The notes under the pieces: generated by a model
Told to the model about the DNA's origin: nothing
The model's input: the letters and a program-made list of their open reading frames with translations, nothing else
Database searches by the model: none
Part shown: one piece after another, positions 1 to 9,416 of the stretch
Layout: each line of letters begins with the position of its first letter
Numbering within the stretch: position 1 is the first letter of the stretch
Position numbers and translations under genes: made by a program
Assembly: GCA_013697245.1 (NCBI GenBank)
Contig: JACCXH010000049.1
Span: 248,001 to 312,000 of the forward strand
Length of the DNA stretch: 64,000 nucleotides
From: Bacteroidota bacterium
GTDB lineage: Bacteria; Bacteroidota; Bacteroidia; B-17B0; Aurantibacillaceae
Direction: 5' to 3'

Positions 1-999
1 TACTGGGCCGTTATATATTTTTATTACAACTGTATCTTTTGTAGTTGCGCTGCATTGCTGTTTGGTTAAATAATAAACGGTGTTGGAAGTAGGCGTAATT
101 ACTGGATTTGGGCAATTAGTACAACTTAAACCTGTTATTGGCTGCCACTGATAGGTTGCATCCCATGTACTATCTGTACCTAATGTAAATGTTGTGTTGG
201 AGCATATTAAAACTGTGTCTTTTGATGCGGCCATTGCCGGGTTAATCTCTAATACAGATACATCATCGAGGTAATAATAAGCATAATCACCATACCATGC
301 TCCCAATGGTTTTAATTGCGTTTTGATGGTGCTGGCATTTGAATTAAAATTTCCAATTAACATAAAATTCTCATCCCCATTTGCAACATAGCTAAATTGA
401 ATTTTCGTCCAATTAATAGAATCTAATATGATACTTGTTGTTTCATAAACCGGTGTTTGATTAATATATTGATTAACTCCGGGATAGGCATGATCTATGA
501 GAGAATCTTTTTTAAAAACTACTCCCATATTTGCACACGCAAATCTGCTGAGTTCAGCTAAACTAACATAAAAAGTAACACAGTAACTTTTATTTTTGCT
601 TAAAGTTTGTTTTAATTTATTCTCCAAATATTCTTTATTGTCATTTGCAATAGCATTTTGAAAAACCTCCATCCCTAGATAGCCATTACCATCCTTTGGG
701 ACTTGATTACCTATTGCATTTATTGGCGTTGTATACAAAGTAGTGGTGGCACATGAATTAAAAAGATCAGGACTACTCGCATAAAATGGGGAAAACCAGT
801 CTTTACAAAGAGATAAAGGCAATACTGTACCGTTTGGGCAAGAAAAATAGTCTTCCGCGGAAAAATTTTTTATGAGATTTTGCGTTGTTTGACTTGAAAT
901 AAACGATGAAAACAAAACACAAAAACCCAAGGCGAAAGCCTTGAGTTTTTGTGCGTAAAAAAAACATATATATTTAAATATGATATTATAGTTTATCAT
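1..999 (-). CDS. Secreted jelly-roll/Ig-like surface protein, C-terminus cut by window edge
   Basis: An open frame of 333 codons runs off the left edge. ATG at 999-997 overlaps the stop of the upstream beta-helix gene as ATGA. The N-terminus has a basic, hydrophobic signal-peptide-like stretch (KLKAFALGFCVLFSSFIS) and then a domain that I recognise from Bacteroidota surface proteins. It has a CPNG segment, SSPDLFNSC, NREYL-like NKEYLENKLKQ, FYVSLAELS, IGNFNSNAST and finally YYYLDDVSV near residue 250. After that an Ig/PKD-like repeat begins (GLSCTNCPNPVITPTSNTVY). Proteins of this type usually continue into more repeats and a gliding-motility or T9SS sorting domain, which would lie outside the window. 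The reaction or ligand is unknown. The start is uncertain because a terminator-like hairpin lies inside the signal-peptide codons. Confidence 0.75.
   Translation of the reverse strand, partial: MINYNIIFKYICFFYAQKLKAFALGFCVLFSSFISSQTTQNLIKNFSAEDYFSCPNGTVLPLSLCKDWFSPFYASSPDLFNSCATTTLYTTPINAIGNQVPKDGNGYLGMEVFQNAIANDNKEYLENKLKQTLSKNKSYCVTFYVSLAELSRFACANMGVVFKKDSLIDHAYPGVNQYINQTPVYETTSIILDSINWTKIQFSYVANGDENFMLIGNFNSNASTIKTQLKPLGAWYGDYAYYYLDDVSVLEINPAMAASKDTVLICSNTTFTLGTDSTWDATYQWQPITGLSCTNCPNPVITPTSNTVYYLTKQQCSATTKDTVVIKIYNGPV
921..950 (-). terminator. Terminator-like hairpin within signal-peptide codons
   Basis: A 13-bp stem with one mismatch (AAAAACTCAAGGC / GCCTTGGGTTTTT on the minus strand), a 4-nt TTTC loop and a T-rich tail. 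By form it is an intrinsic terminator for the beta-helix gene ending at 996. It also reads through in frame as part of the signal peptide of the next gene. Whether it terminates, attenuates or is a coding coincidence cannot be settled from sequence. Confidence 0.5.
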
Positions 1000-3680
1000 T
1001 TATTAATAATCAGCTTATCAACTTTAATAATCTTATTATCTTTTACAATTTTATAAATGTATGTTCCATTTTTTAACTCGCTTACATTTATTTTGGTTAA
1101 AGTGTTTAGTTCATTTTCTATAAGCAACTGCCCCATGATGTTAAAGATAAGCAATTTTGCGCCATCTACATTAGTCGTAACTGTAATTTCGGTACTTGCG
1201 GGGTTAGGATAAACCAAAGTTGCTAAGGTTTCTTTAGTAGTATTCGGTTCTGTATTAGTACTTAAAAATCTATTGCTGCTTATCGGTGCATTATATTCAC
1301 AAGGATTTACAAAAACCGTTGTATCATAACGCCTCACTAAAGCCCTAGCCTGATATACAGATGTTCCATCCGTAAACGGACATAATGCGGCGATACTTTT
1401 TAAAGTGTTGATTTGCGAAGTTGTAACTAAAACCGGATCTTTCATATAGGCATGATAGATGGTATTAAAGTTTTTTTGGTTTGTTTCAAGATTTCCACTA
1501 GGCATTAATCCTGCATTCATGACCTTGGCTTGGTTTAAAGTAGCTGTGTTACCTGTTGCTGCAAACAAATGTACCAAACTATCCATTTTATAAAACTTAC
1601 CAATTGCATTATTCGCATTGGTATTCATAAAACTAGATGCGCCTGTTATGCCGTTTGTATTAATAGCGGATTTACGTACTAATTCAAAAACACTTTTATT
1701 TGCAATAGCTAAAGCATTAGAATTATTGGCGCTAAAACTTAAACCATTATTCATAATAACTGGTATACCAGCACTTAAATTATTAGTAGAAGAACTGGGT
1801 TGAGCACTCATTGCCATCATAAAACCGCTACTGCCACAACCAGCTTGGTTTATGGTACTGTTTGAAACGAGAGTAAAAGGTGTTGCCCATCCAGTTGCTG
1901 GAAAAGGTATGTTTGTATTCGTAAATGGACAATATTGATTTGAGCTTGTATAAGTACCCGGATAATCAATCGTAGAGCCAGCCGATGCGTTTTGGGCATA
2001 AGTATCTCCCGATGGACTAACTGAATAATTAAAATCACCAAAAATATTCTCTGCACATGCGCTGCTATATTTAATCGGGCCAACATAACCATTATTATCT
2101 AAAAAAATCCCAAACAAACAAGGGTCTGATGGCTTGCTGTTTAAATTATTCTTGTAAATATTACTGGCGCATGTCCCCTGAAATTTCATGGCAGATCCGG
2201 CACCTGTAATTAAATTATCGCAATAGGTATTGTTTGCGCTGGCGTTGGTAAAAACACCAAAGGTATTATAACTGCCGCTGTTTGTTGGCGTACAATCTAA
2301 AGTGTTGTGTTGTATAAAACCATTACCACTATTATCCAACCAAACAGGAGCATTAAACCCGCCGCCAATTGGCCACCTTACAGTTATAGTGTTGTTACTT
2401 ACAGATTGGCCATAGGTGTTCAAACAGTATACCCCAATAATTTTACCATATGCGTTATTAAAACTGATATTATATTTGGCGGTTGAAGGATTGGATATTT
2501 CGCTTACATATGCATGATAACAAACCTTAGGATGACTTGTCTGAAGAGGATAAGTAGCCACATTATTGCTAAAATTTACATTCACGGTTAAATTAGACGA
2601 TGCGTAAAGATCGTAGAGGCAAGTTGTAAATGTATTATTAGTTACTGCTAGCGTGCTTGTATTTGCTGTACTCTGTTTAAAGTTATCTATCCAAACACCA
2701 TATTGTGTAACGCCGTTAAATTGATTATTGTTAACAGACATTGTACCGTTGTTGGTTGAGTACACACCATTCAAAGAGTTATAAAATGTATTCGCATATG
2801 GTACACCAGCCGAACCATTAATACTCGATCCAACAATTGAATAATTCAAAGAATTATAAAAGCAAGATGAAGATGTACCACCATCTGCGCTTGAAACATA
2901 CGCAATGTTTTGGAAATAATTATTATATAACACACTTTTTGAAATTGCGCTAAAAACACCAAGACGGATATAATCGAAAATATTAGTGTAAGTAGCGTTA
3001 ATTGTCGGGGTAGACGATATATCACCAATTTGAATATTTCCATTAGGGTTAGCGGTACTCGTTTGAGCTGAGGCCGAAATAGAAGAGATGCCTGTTTGCC
3101 CTCTTTGTGTGCTTGAAAGACCTAAAGCAGTTGAGCCTTTCAAATAACCAATGCTATAAGCTGACAATGCTGTAGAATTGAAAGTTGATAAGCTTGTCCA
3201 TCGCGAGCCGGAAGTATAAACATAATTTGCTGTAGGAATATCACGAGATGTAAAAATACTGCCGGTGATCCTGACATTCTTAAAATAACTTCCATTTAGG
3301 TAGATACCCAAATTATTTTTATTAAAAATGGTATTGTCTACATAAAGATTAAAAGTAGGGGTAGAACTAGTTGCCAATATGTTGATGGCCGTGGCCGCAT
3401 CTTCAATTACTGAATTATTAACAGTTAACTGATTGTTGGATTTTATTCCTGTCCAGTTTTTATCACAACCATGCCAGTAGCTTCTGTCAATTGTTGTTAT
3501 AAAATTTTGATTAACAGATACATTATCTCCAAAAGCCATGTGAGTATTAGAGAAAGTACATGGCGTGCTAATTGTTAAGCCACCCAAGACATTATAAGTT
3601 CCTTGTATCGCATATCCGGCACTCGGCAAAGCAATGTTACCGCTGTACGAACCGCCAAAAGATAAACTGCCAAAAACCAA
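996..3680 (-). CDS. Parallel beta-helix surface protein with T9SS sorting domain (C-terminal part of a frameshifted gene)
   Basis: The product has 894 residues from a TTG start. The body is Asn/Thr/Ser-rich with regularly spaced hydrophobic rungs and NNxF/NNTF steps, typical of right-handed parallel beta-helix (pectate-lyase-like) surface proteins. The last ~75 residues form a type A T9SS sorting domain (VYPNPAS, IFNIMGQLL, LKNGTYIYKIV, KLIINK). It has no signal peptide. The frame is open upstream of the TTG to about 3755 and, if one base is dropped from the C5 run at 3752-3756, joins the signal-peptide-bearing gene at 3721-4731. The intact product would be about 1244 residues: signal peptide, Ig-like region, beta-helix, sorting domain. 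The stop overlaps the next start as ATGA. A substrate cannot be inferred. Confidence 0.85.
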   Translation of the reverse strand: MVFGSLSFGGSYSGNIALPSAGYAIQGTYNVLGGLTISTPCTFSNTHMAFGDNVSVNQNFITTIDRSYWHGCDKNWTGIKSNNQLTVNNSVIEDAATAINILATSSTPTFNLYVDNTIFNKNNLGIYLNGSYFKNVRITGSIFTSRDIPTANYVYTSGSRWTSLSTFNSTALSAYSIGYLKGSTALGLSSTQRGQTGISSISASAQTSTANPNGNIQIGDISSTPTINATYTNIFDYIRLGVFSAISKSVLYNNYFQNIAYVSSADGGTSSSCFYNSLNYSIVGSSINGSAGVPYANTFYNSLNGVYSTNNGTMSVNNNQFNGVTQYGVWIDNFKQSTANTSTLAVTNNTFTTCLYDLYASSNLTVNVNFSNNVATYPLQTSHPKVCYHAYVSEISNPSTAKYNISFNNAYGKIIGVYCLNTYGQSVSNNTITVRWPIGGGFNAPVWLDNSGNGFIQHNTLDCTPTNSGSYNTFGVFTNASANNTYCDNLITGAGSAMKFQGTCASNIYKNNLNSKPSDPCLFGIFLDNNGYVGPIKYSSACAENIFGDFNYSVSPSGDTYAQNASAGSTIDYPGTYTSSNQYCPFTNTNIPFPATGWATPFTLVSNSTINQAGCGSSGFMMAMSAQPSSSTNNLSAGIPVIMNNGLSFSANNSNALAIANKSVFELVRKSAINTNGITGASSFMNTNANNAIGKFYKMDSLVHLFAATGNTATLNQAKVMNAGLMPSGNLETNQKNFNTIYHAYMKDPVLVTTSQINTLKSIAALCPFTDGTSVYQARALVRRYDTTVFVNPCEYNAPISSNRFLSTNTEPNTTKETLATLVYPNPASTEITVTTNVDGAKLLIFNIMGQLLIENELNTLTKINVSELKNGTYIYKIVKDNKIIKVDKLIINK

Positions 3681-3720
3681 GGTGCTTGCACCTGGAGCAA
3701 CAACATTTACATTTATTAAA

Positions 3721-4731
3721 TTAACAATGGTTCTGCCGGATAAACAACAAGCCCCCTACACTGTATTCATATACAGCTGAATTAGTACAACCATTAGCAT
3801 TAATGGCGGTAACAGTATAGGTTGTGTTTACAGTTGGACTAACCACGATTTGATTACCAATCGTACCTCCTGGATACCATGTATAACTTGTAGCTCCAGT
3901 TGCACTTGCTGTTAATGTACCATTTTGACCAGTGCAAGCTACGGCGGTTGGCCCACTGATACTAACAGTGCCTAAAGCAGGAACTACAGTAAATGTTTTT
4001 GTTTGTGAGTTAAAGCAAAATTTCCCTAATCCAATAGAGGTTGTATTAGTTACTGTATAAGTTCCAAGACCGAACGCTGTAGCGGGATTGCAAGTTACAG
4101 ATCCTGTGTAATTAGGACTGACAAGATTTGCAACTATATTATTATATAATGTTTGCGTCATTGGCTGCATATAATATCCACCCCAGTTTTGAGTAGCTAG
4201 CGTATAAGGAGAAGCCGTTGCGCTAAAACAGACAGATGAATTAAGGCAAACAGGATTAGGAGAAATTATAAAATTCGGACTTGGTAATGGATAAATATCA
4301 AAAGTAAAAATATAGCAACCATCGCCGTCAAACTGAGGTGATGGCCCAACGGTAATAAGGGCCGGCAAGGTTTGGGTTGGATCGAAAACTGTTATAGGTA
4401 TAGAAATTGTATTAGTGCCGGTATTTAGTAATGTATATGTAATGGGTGTACTACTGGTGCCAATACTTACATAAGCTCCGGTTGTTGTAAATGAAGGGGT
4501 TATAAGTTTAACGATCAGATTAAGGCCCGGACATAAGGCTCCTAAAGAAATAGGATTTTGATTGCCTAGTGAACCAGAAGTAAGTACAATACCCAGTGCA
4601 TTAGTAACTGAATAACCAGCGGTACACGGTATTGTCATGCTAGGTGCTGATAATTCAGCTTTCAGTCCATTAAAGCCGAGCAAGGCTATTAGCAGAAGAA
4701 AGATTTCTTGTGTGATCTTTTTTTGTTTCAT
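3721..4731 (-). CDS. Secreted Ig-like repeat protein, N-terminal part of the frameshifted beta-helix gene
   Basis: The product has 336 residues. It begins with a clear signal peptide (MKQKKITQEIFLLLIALLGF...LKA). The rest is beta-rich, with an Ig/PKD-like C-terminal repeat (GPTAVACTGQNGTLTASATG, YTWYPGG, TTYTVTAINANGCTNS) of the kind found in Bacteroidota surface proteins. The last ~12 residues (GGLLFIRQNHC) do not fit the repeat. Reading one base differently in the G5 run (minus strand) gives VGACCLSGRTIVNLINVNVV, which continues smoothly into the beta-helix protein downstream. I therefore read it as the 5' part of one gene. It has no sorting domain of its own, so alone it would not be attached to the surface by T9SS. 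Confidence 0.8.
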   Translation of the reverse strand: MKQKKITQEIFLLLIALLGFNGLKAELSAPSMTIPCTAGYSVTNALGIVLTSGSLGNQNPISLGALCPGLNLIVKLITPSFTTTGAYVSIGTSSTPITYTLLNTGTNTISIPITVFDPTQTLPALITVGPSPQFDGDGCYIFTFDIYPLPSPNFIISPNPVCLNSSVCFSATASPYTLATQNWGGYYMQPMTQTLYNNIVANLVSPNYTGSVTCNPATAFGLGTYTVTNTTSIGLGKFCFNSQTKTFTVVPALGTVSISGPTAVACTGQNGTLTASATGATSYTWYPGGTIGNQIVVSPTVNTTYTVTAINANGCTNSAVYEYSVGGLLFIRQNHC

Positions 4732-5354
4732 GTTTTTAATTTTTTTAATGCGTTTTTTAGAACTTTATTTTTTCAAGAACACCTTGATAATAATTTATCC
4801 TTGGTTTTATTCATCCATAATAAAAAAGTTTTTAAAGGTTAATAATTTAGAGCTTTTTATTTGGAGATTGTATTTTGTTGCCGCCATAAACTTAGTTTGT
4901 ATTTATTTTTAAAATTGTTTTAATGTTTAATTGGTTGTAGGCAATTGATATGTGGTAAAGTGTTTTTGTTTAAATTTTACACCATTCTTTCTTACTAATT
5001 CAACACTGCTAAATAAAAACTAAAATGTTAGCCATTGTTTAAATTTTTGATCACCCTATATTAATTTTGTGACAATTTTTTTGTTGTATTTTTAAAATGA
5101 TTAATTTTTACTTTACACGAGATTAATGTTAGGAAATACAAATGACAAATGATATAAGTAATATTACCTACCTTTTTATAGGTAAATTTACCTATACAGA
5201 AATGTAAAAAACTGCTTAACATATTGAAGAACAAGAATGTAAGTATTTTAGTTTTTTTGCGGTTAAAAAAGAGTAAAACGTCAGTTAAACGTTTTTATAA
5301 GATCTATGATCTTCCGAAATTTAATTTTACTAAATATCATTATTCATCAAGCGA
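4732..5354. other. AT-rich intergenic region
   Basis: No convincing gene is seen. The segment is very AT-rich, with a 20-bp perfect palindrome at 5177-5196. The promoter of the minus-strand surface-protein gene starting at 4731 must lie in its left part, but no clean -33/-7 pair stands out. Confidence 0.5.
5177..5196. promoter_or_regulatory. 20-bp perfect palindrome, possible operator
   Basis: TATAGGTAAATTTACCTATA is its own reverse complement over all 20 bases. It has no loop and no T-tract, so it resembles a dimeric-regulator binding site rather than a terminator. It is ~450 bp from the minus-strand start at 4731 and ~160 bp before the decayed plus-strand frame at 5355. No adjacent regulator gene exists, so its role is open. 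Confidence 0.35.
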
Positions 5355-5597
5355 ATGATTAAAGCGCCTCGCGAGATACAAAAATCATCTTCGTACATGC
5401 CAACCCTTTTGAAGAATAAGATTTTTTATGAAAAATTTTATGAAGCCAATATACTGTATTTGCTTACGCGAACCATACCTCGTAACCACCCAAAGCTTGA
5501 AGGCCTAAAAGAAATTCTGTAAGATTTTGGTTTTTTAAAAAAAGTACAGGAAGTATCTCGCAATCACAAAAAACTTACTAACGCGTTGTACATTTAG
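5355..5597 (+). pseudogene. Decayed reading frame of unknown family
   Basis: ATG at 5355 opens 55 codons (MIKAPREIQKSSSYMP..., ending NHPKLEGLKEIL) to a TAA at 5520-5522. The same frame continues after the stop with plausible protein-like sequence (DFGFLKKVQEVSRNHKK) to a TAG at 5595-5597. Charged, helical composition across an internal stop suggests the remnant of a gene. I do not recognise the family. It could also be chance in AT-rich DNA. Confidence 0.25.
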
Positions 5598-5690
5598 AAA
5601 ATCGTTTTGTTAAATGTTCTCGATACGAAAATTTAAAGAGGCAAAATTTTCTACCCGAACTGACAGCAGCAGTTTTAATTTTTTGTTCAG

Positions 5691-8066
5691 CTATTTATCT
5701 ATCACTTCAAATTTACATTGCACAGATTCTCCTTTGTCATCTGTTAACTCTAAAACATGAGCACCCTTATTTGGTAAAATAGAAAGTTGATGGAATTTTT
5801 GTGTGCTGCCAATATAAACACCATCCATATGCCAAAAAATAGTTACTGCGGTATTTTTGTGCGTGGCTTTAAAAATGCACTTACTGCGCACACCGCTTTG
5901 ATCAATAGGTACATATATTTTAAATCCTTCTCTCGGGTAAATAATATCCAGTTGGTGCAAACTCATATCACCGGCGCATTGTGGTAAATAATTTGGTAAA
6001 GGCTTGTAAAATAAACTATGTTGTTTAAAAAAGTATTCCTGCGTGGGCGATACCACAAACCAGGGCACATGTTTCATTTTATCCACCGGGTAACAATTAC
6101 TGTTTACCCTGTATTGTTCTGTTTCATCTAAATGAATTAATTTATGAAAAGGGCATTGTTTTGTTTTGTTACAACCCTTTTGATAATATTTTACATCTAC
6201 ATCTTTACAAATTTCGGAGGCTTTAAAACCGCTTTGTTTGCAGACATTTATTTTTTCTACATCGCCGGTTGGTTTGTTAAACCAGGTTTTATTGGATAAG
6301 ATATTAAATATCGAAAATAATAATGGCGCAGCAGCAGCGGTACCGGTTAATTCCGGCCTGCCTTCGCCATCGGCATTGCCAACCCAAACGGCTACGGTAT
6401 ATTTAGAATTTAAACCAACCGCCCAGGCATCTCTAAAACCAAAGCTGGTTCCGGTTTTCCAGGCAATGCGGTTCTTAGAAAGGAATTGCATCCAGCCAAC
6501 ATACTCCTGCGGGCGCAGCAATTCTGTCATCGCATTAAACGTGTACCAGATACCGGAAGCGCTTAAAAGGTCAGTACCTTGGTTAGCAGTTTTATTTTTC
6601 AGGACTTCGCTTTTTATATAACAAAGCGAATGATAATTATTGGCACTGTATTTATTTTTTATGTTGGAATAATTTATCAATGCCCTGCCCATGGATGAAT
6701 AAGCTCCCGCAATATCCCACAAGGTGGCTTCGCCACCGCCTAAAATTAAAGAGAGGCCGTAATGTGTGGTTGGTTTTGTAAATGTTTTAAAGCCCAATTG
6801 TTTTAACCTTGCATGAAATTTTGCACTACTGTATTCCTGTAACATTTTTACAGCCGGCACATTTAACGAGCGCGCAATGGCTTTATTAGCCGGCACCAGG
6901 CCATCATAAGTTAAATTAAAATTCTTTGGCCCGTAAGAACCAATTTGCGTGGGCACATCCTCCAATAAAGTTGCCGGTAAGATCTTATCTTCACTTAGCA
7001 TAAAGGCATATAAAAAAGGTTTTAAAATGCTTCCTGTACTTCGCGGCGAATTAATAATGTCTACATAATTCTGATGTTCGTTCTTTAACGAAAAACTATT
7101 ACCAATATAAGCCAATACTTTGCCGGTTTCTGTTTCTGCAACAATAGCACAGGCATTATTTATTTGGTTGGCCGATAAATTTTGTACCCGTTTATTTAAT
7201 AATTCGTTTACCTGTAATTGTAAATTTTTATTGAGTGTAGAATAAATTATTTTTGAACCGCCTTCTTCAGTCACAAAGCGCCCCAGCAAGTGTGGTGCCA
7301 GTTGTGGAATAGGGTAGGGTTTGGTTGGTAAAGCCTCTTGTATGGATAATTTGTAAGTAGAAAGATCGATGATGTTTTTATTGTACAATTTTTTTAATAA
7401 GCGATTGCGTTTTTTTATTAAAGCATCGTGGTTCTTTCCCGGATAAATTAACGAGGGCGAGTTGGGAAGCACGGCTAACAAAGCACTTTCGGCCCAGCTT
7501 AATTTTTCGGGTCCACGCCCGTAATAACGCCATGATGCGGCAGATAAGCCAACCACATTACTACCAAAAGGCGCATGACTGCAATAAATATTTAAGATAG
7601 AAGATTTTTTATAAGAAAGTTCAATACGTATTGCTAATAGTATTTCAATTATTTTTTGATAATAATTCCGCTTTTGATTGTGGCGCATCATCCTTGCAAT
7701 TTGCATGGTAATGGTACTGCCGCCACTTTTTATTTTGCCCGCACCAAAATTGCGTTTAATGGATTTTGCAATAGAAAAAGGATTAACGCCCGGGTGATAA
7801 TTAAAATACTCATCTTCAAAAACGGTAATGCATTGTTTAAATTTTTGCGGCACGCTATCGCTTTGTGGAAAACGCCATTGCCCATCACTGGCTATTTGTG
7901 CGGCCAACAACTCATTGTTCTCATCTAGCAGAACGGTGCTACAGGAATTGTTGAATAATTTATTTGGCAGCCAGACCCAATAAACACTACTTAAAATAAC
8001 TAAACAAATCAACTTTAGTTTATGCCTGTTTACAAAAGGAAATATTTTAGTTTTAAAAAATGACAA
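5691..8066 (-). CDS. pbpC: Penicillin-binding protein 1C (bifunctional glycosyltransferase/transpeptidase)
   Basis: The product has 791 residues, normal for PBP1C. A single N-terminal membrane anchor lies at about residues 15-35. The GT51 glycosyltransferase domain follows, with catalytic EDEYF (84-88), GGSTITMQ and the NIYCSHAPFGSNVVGL region. The transpeptidase domain has the SxxK motif in STGSILKPF (about 340), SxN in RSLNVPA and KTGTSFG (about 536). The last ~90 residues match the C-terminal domain peculiar to PbpC. It polymerises and cross-links peptidoglycan in the periplasm. PbpC is commonly encoded beside an alpha-2-macroglobulin; here that gene is ~10 kb away on the same strand. The neighbour at 8183 is divergent. 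Confidence 0.95.
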   Translation of the reverse strand: MSFFKTKIFPFVNRHKLKLICLVILSSVYWVWLPNKLFNNSCSTVLLDENNELLAAQIASDGQWRFPQSDSVPQKFKQCITVFEDEYFNYHPGVNPFSIAKSIKRNFGAGKIKSGGSTITMQIARMMRHNQKRNYYQKIIEILLAIRIELSYKKSSILNIYCSHAPFGSNVVGLSAASWRYYGRGPEKLSWAESALLAVLPNSPSLIYPGKNHDALIKKRNRLLKKLYNKNIIDLSTYKLSIQEALPTKPYPIPQLAPHLLGRFVTEEGGSKIIYSTLNKNLQLQVNELLNKRVQNLSANQINNACAIVAETETGKVLAYIGNSFSLKNEHQNYVDIINSPRSTGSILKPFLYAFMLSEDKILPATLLEDVPTQIGSYGPKNFNLTYDGLVPANKAIARSLNVPAVKMLQEYSSAKFHARLKQLGFKTFTKPTTHYGLSLILGGGEATLWDIAGAYSSMGRALINYSNIKNKYSANNYHSLCYIKSEVLKNKTANQGTDLLSASGIWYTFNAMTELLRPQEYVGWMQFLSKNRIAWKTGTSFGFRDAWAVGLNSKYTVAVWVGNADGEGRPELTGTAAAAPLLFSIFNILSNKTWFNKPTGDVEKINVCKQSGFKASEICKDVDVKYYQKGCNKTKQCPFHKLIHLDETEQYRVNSNCYPVDKMKHVPWFVVSPTQEYFFKQHSLFYKPLPNYLPQCAGDMSLHQLDIIYPREGFKIYVPIDQSGVRSKCIFKATHKNTAVTIFWHMDGVYIGSTQKFHQLSILPNKGAHVLELTDDKGESVQCKFEVIDK

Positions 8067-8131
8067 TTGACGAAACTTTAAGCCTAAAATTACTCAATTA
8101 TGAGAGGCTTTAATAGGTTTTGTGGAAAATG

Positions 8132-8161
8132 TTTGTTTATTCGATTTCTTTATTAAATTTG
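8132..8161 (+). promoter_or_regulatory. Bacteroidota-type promoter for the 8183 gene
   Basis: TTTG at 8132-8135 is followed after 18 nt by TAAATTTG at 8154-8161, a full match to the -7 consensus TAnnTTTG. The -7 box ends 21 nt before the ATG at 8183. This supports 8183 as the true start rather than the in-frame ATG at 8120, which lies upstream of the promoter. Confidence 0.6.
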
Positions 8162-8182
8162 TTTAAACTTAAATTCATACTT

Positions 8183-9406
8183 ATGAAGAAAACTTTACTT
8201 TCGATCTTATCATTAATGTCGTTTGCTGCCTTTTCGCAATGGCAATCAACGCCTCAAACTTTCCAGGGAAAAGATTGTGCCGCTGCTTTTGGAAAACTAT
8301 TTACATCGGGTGTTTCGTATAATGCTTTGGATGTATCTACCGACGAGTGTGTAACCTTTAACCCCTCTAACACAGGTTTAACCAATGGTACACGCTTTGG
8401 TGTTGTAAATGCGGGTGTATTTTATTGTTTTAGCGGCAATAATATTTACCAATCTACCACCGGTAATAACTGGACAGTAATGGCTTCGGCAACTGCTACA
8501 AACGATGTGGTAAAAGCGATGACGGTTATTAATGGAACCGTGCTTGCGGTAACGAATCCGGTTAGTGGTGTAAGTTCAAAGATTTTTAGATTAAGCGGAT
8601 CAAATTGGGTGTTACATTCCAGCTCAGCTTCTTTAATATACACCACTATCGAAAACCTTAACGGTACGTTATATGCGGGCACAACTGCTACCTGTGTTTT
8701 AAAATCGAACGACGCAGGCTTAACATTTACAAATACGTCAACAGGCATTACACCTTTAACTAATTTTTTTGATAAATACATTGTAGCATTTGGTGCTACC
8801 AGTTCTGCCATTTATTGCAGCACGCTTGGCGGTAGAGTTTTTAAATCAACTAATAACGGGGTTAGCTGGGCTCAAACATATTATATTGGTAACGGATCTA
8901 GCACAATTGGCATTAGTGATTTTTATACGATGTCAAACGGTACGCTTTTAACGGCAAGCGATTCGGGTTTTGTTTACACTAATAATAACGGTGCTACCTG
9001 GATAAAAGATAATGCGGGTTTAACTACTACCAGCGGCAATTATCAGATCATTAAATTAGATCTAACGGCCAATTATATTGTAGCCGCTGATAGAAACGGA
9101 ACAGTTATGCGTAAAGGACTTAACCAATTATCAGTTGGTGTTAAAGAAAATAACCGTGTATCTGTTGTAAGTAACGTATATCCCAACCCGGCAACAGACG
9201 TTGTAATTATTGAGGCAAACGATCTTTTTTCTGATAGTAATTGCGAGGTTAAAATAACAGATGTACTTGGAAGGGAAGTGGCCATATATAATATGACAGA
9301 AGGTAAAACAAAAATAAATCTTCAATCCTACAGCAGTGGCATCTATACCTACAGGATCTATAAAAGCAATACTGTTTTAAGTACAGGAAAATTAATAGTT
9401 AACTAA
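8183..9406 (+). CDS. T9SS cargo protein with BNR/sialidase-like repeats
   Basis: The product has 407 residues. I start it at ATG 8183, which gives a clean signal peptide (MKKTLLSILSLMSFAAFSQ) just after a good promoter. The middle is a beta-propeller-like region with BNR/Asp-box-like turns (SNDAGLTFTN, STNNGVSWAQ, TNNNGATWIK), common in secreted sialidase-like or photosystem-stability-like folds. The last ~75 residues are a type A T9SS sorting domain (VYPNPATD, ITDVLGREV, YSSGIYTYRIY, GKLIVN). It should be exported across the outer membrane and anchored to the surface. No catalytic residues are evident, so an enzymatic role is not claimed. A strong terminator follows at 9417. Confidence 0.85.
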   Translation: MKKTLLSILSLMSFAAFSQWQSTPQTFQGKDCAAAFGKLFTSGVSYNALDVSTDECVTFNPSNTGLTNGTRFGVVNAGVFYCFSGNNIYQSTTGNNWTVMASATATNDVVKAMTVINGTVLAVTNPVSGVSSKIFRLSGSNWVLHSSSASLIYTTIENLNGTLYAGTTATCVLKSNDAGLTFTNTSTGITPLTNFFDKYIVAFGATSSAIYCSTLGGRVFKSTNNGVSWAQTYYIGNGSSTIGISDFYTMSNGTLLTASDSGFVYTNNNGATWIKDNAGLTTTSGNYQIIKLDLTANYIVAADRNGTVMRKGLNQLSVGVKENNRVSVVSNVYPNPATDVVIIEANDLFSDSNCEVKITDVLGREVAIYNMTEGKTKINLQSYSSGIYTYRIYKSNTVLSTGKLIVN

Positions 9407-9416
9407 ACAAAATATT

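Noticed and set aside
4637-4912. 91-codon plus-strand reading frame
   Set aside because: It is antisense to the signal-peptide end of the 3721-4731 gene and then runs through low-complexity AT-rich DNA.
8120-8182. N-terminal extension of the 8183 gene
   Set aside because: It would place the start ahead of a good promoter and bury the signal peptide 21 residues in.
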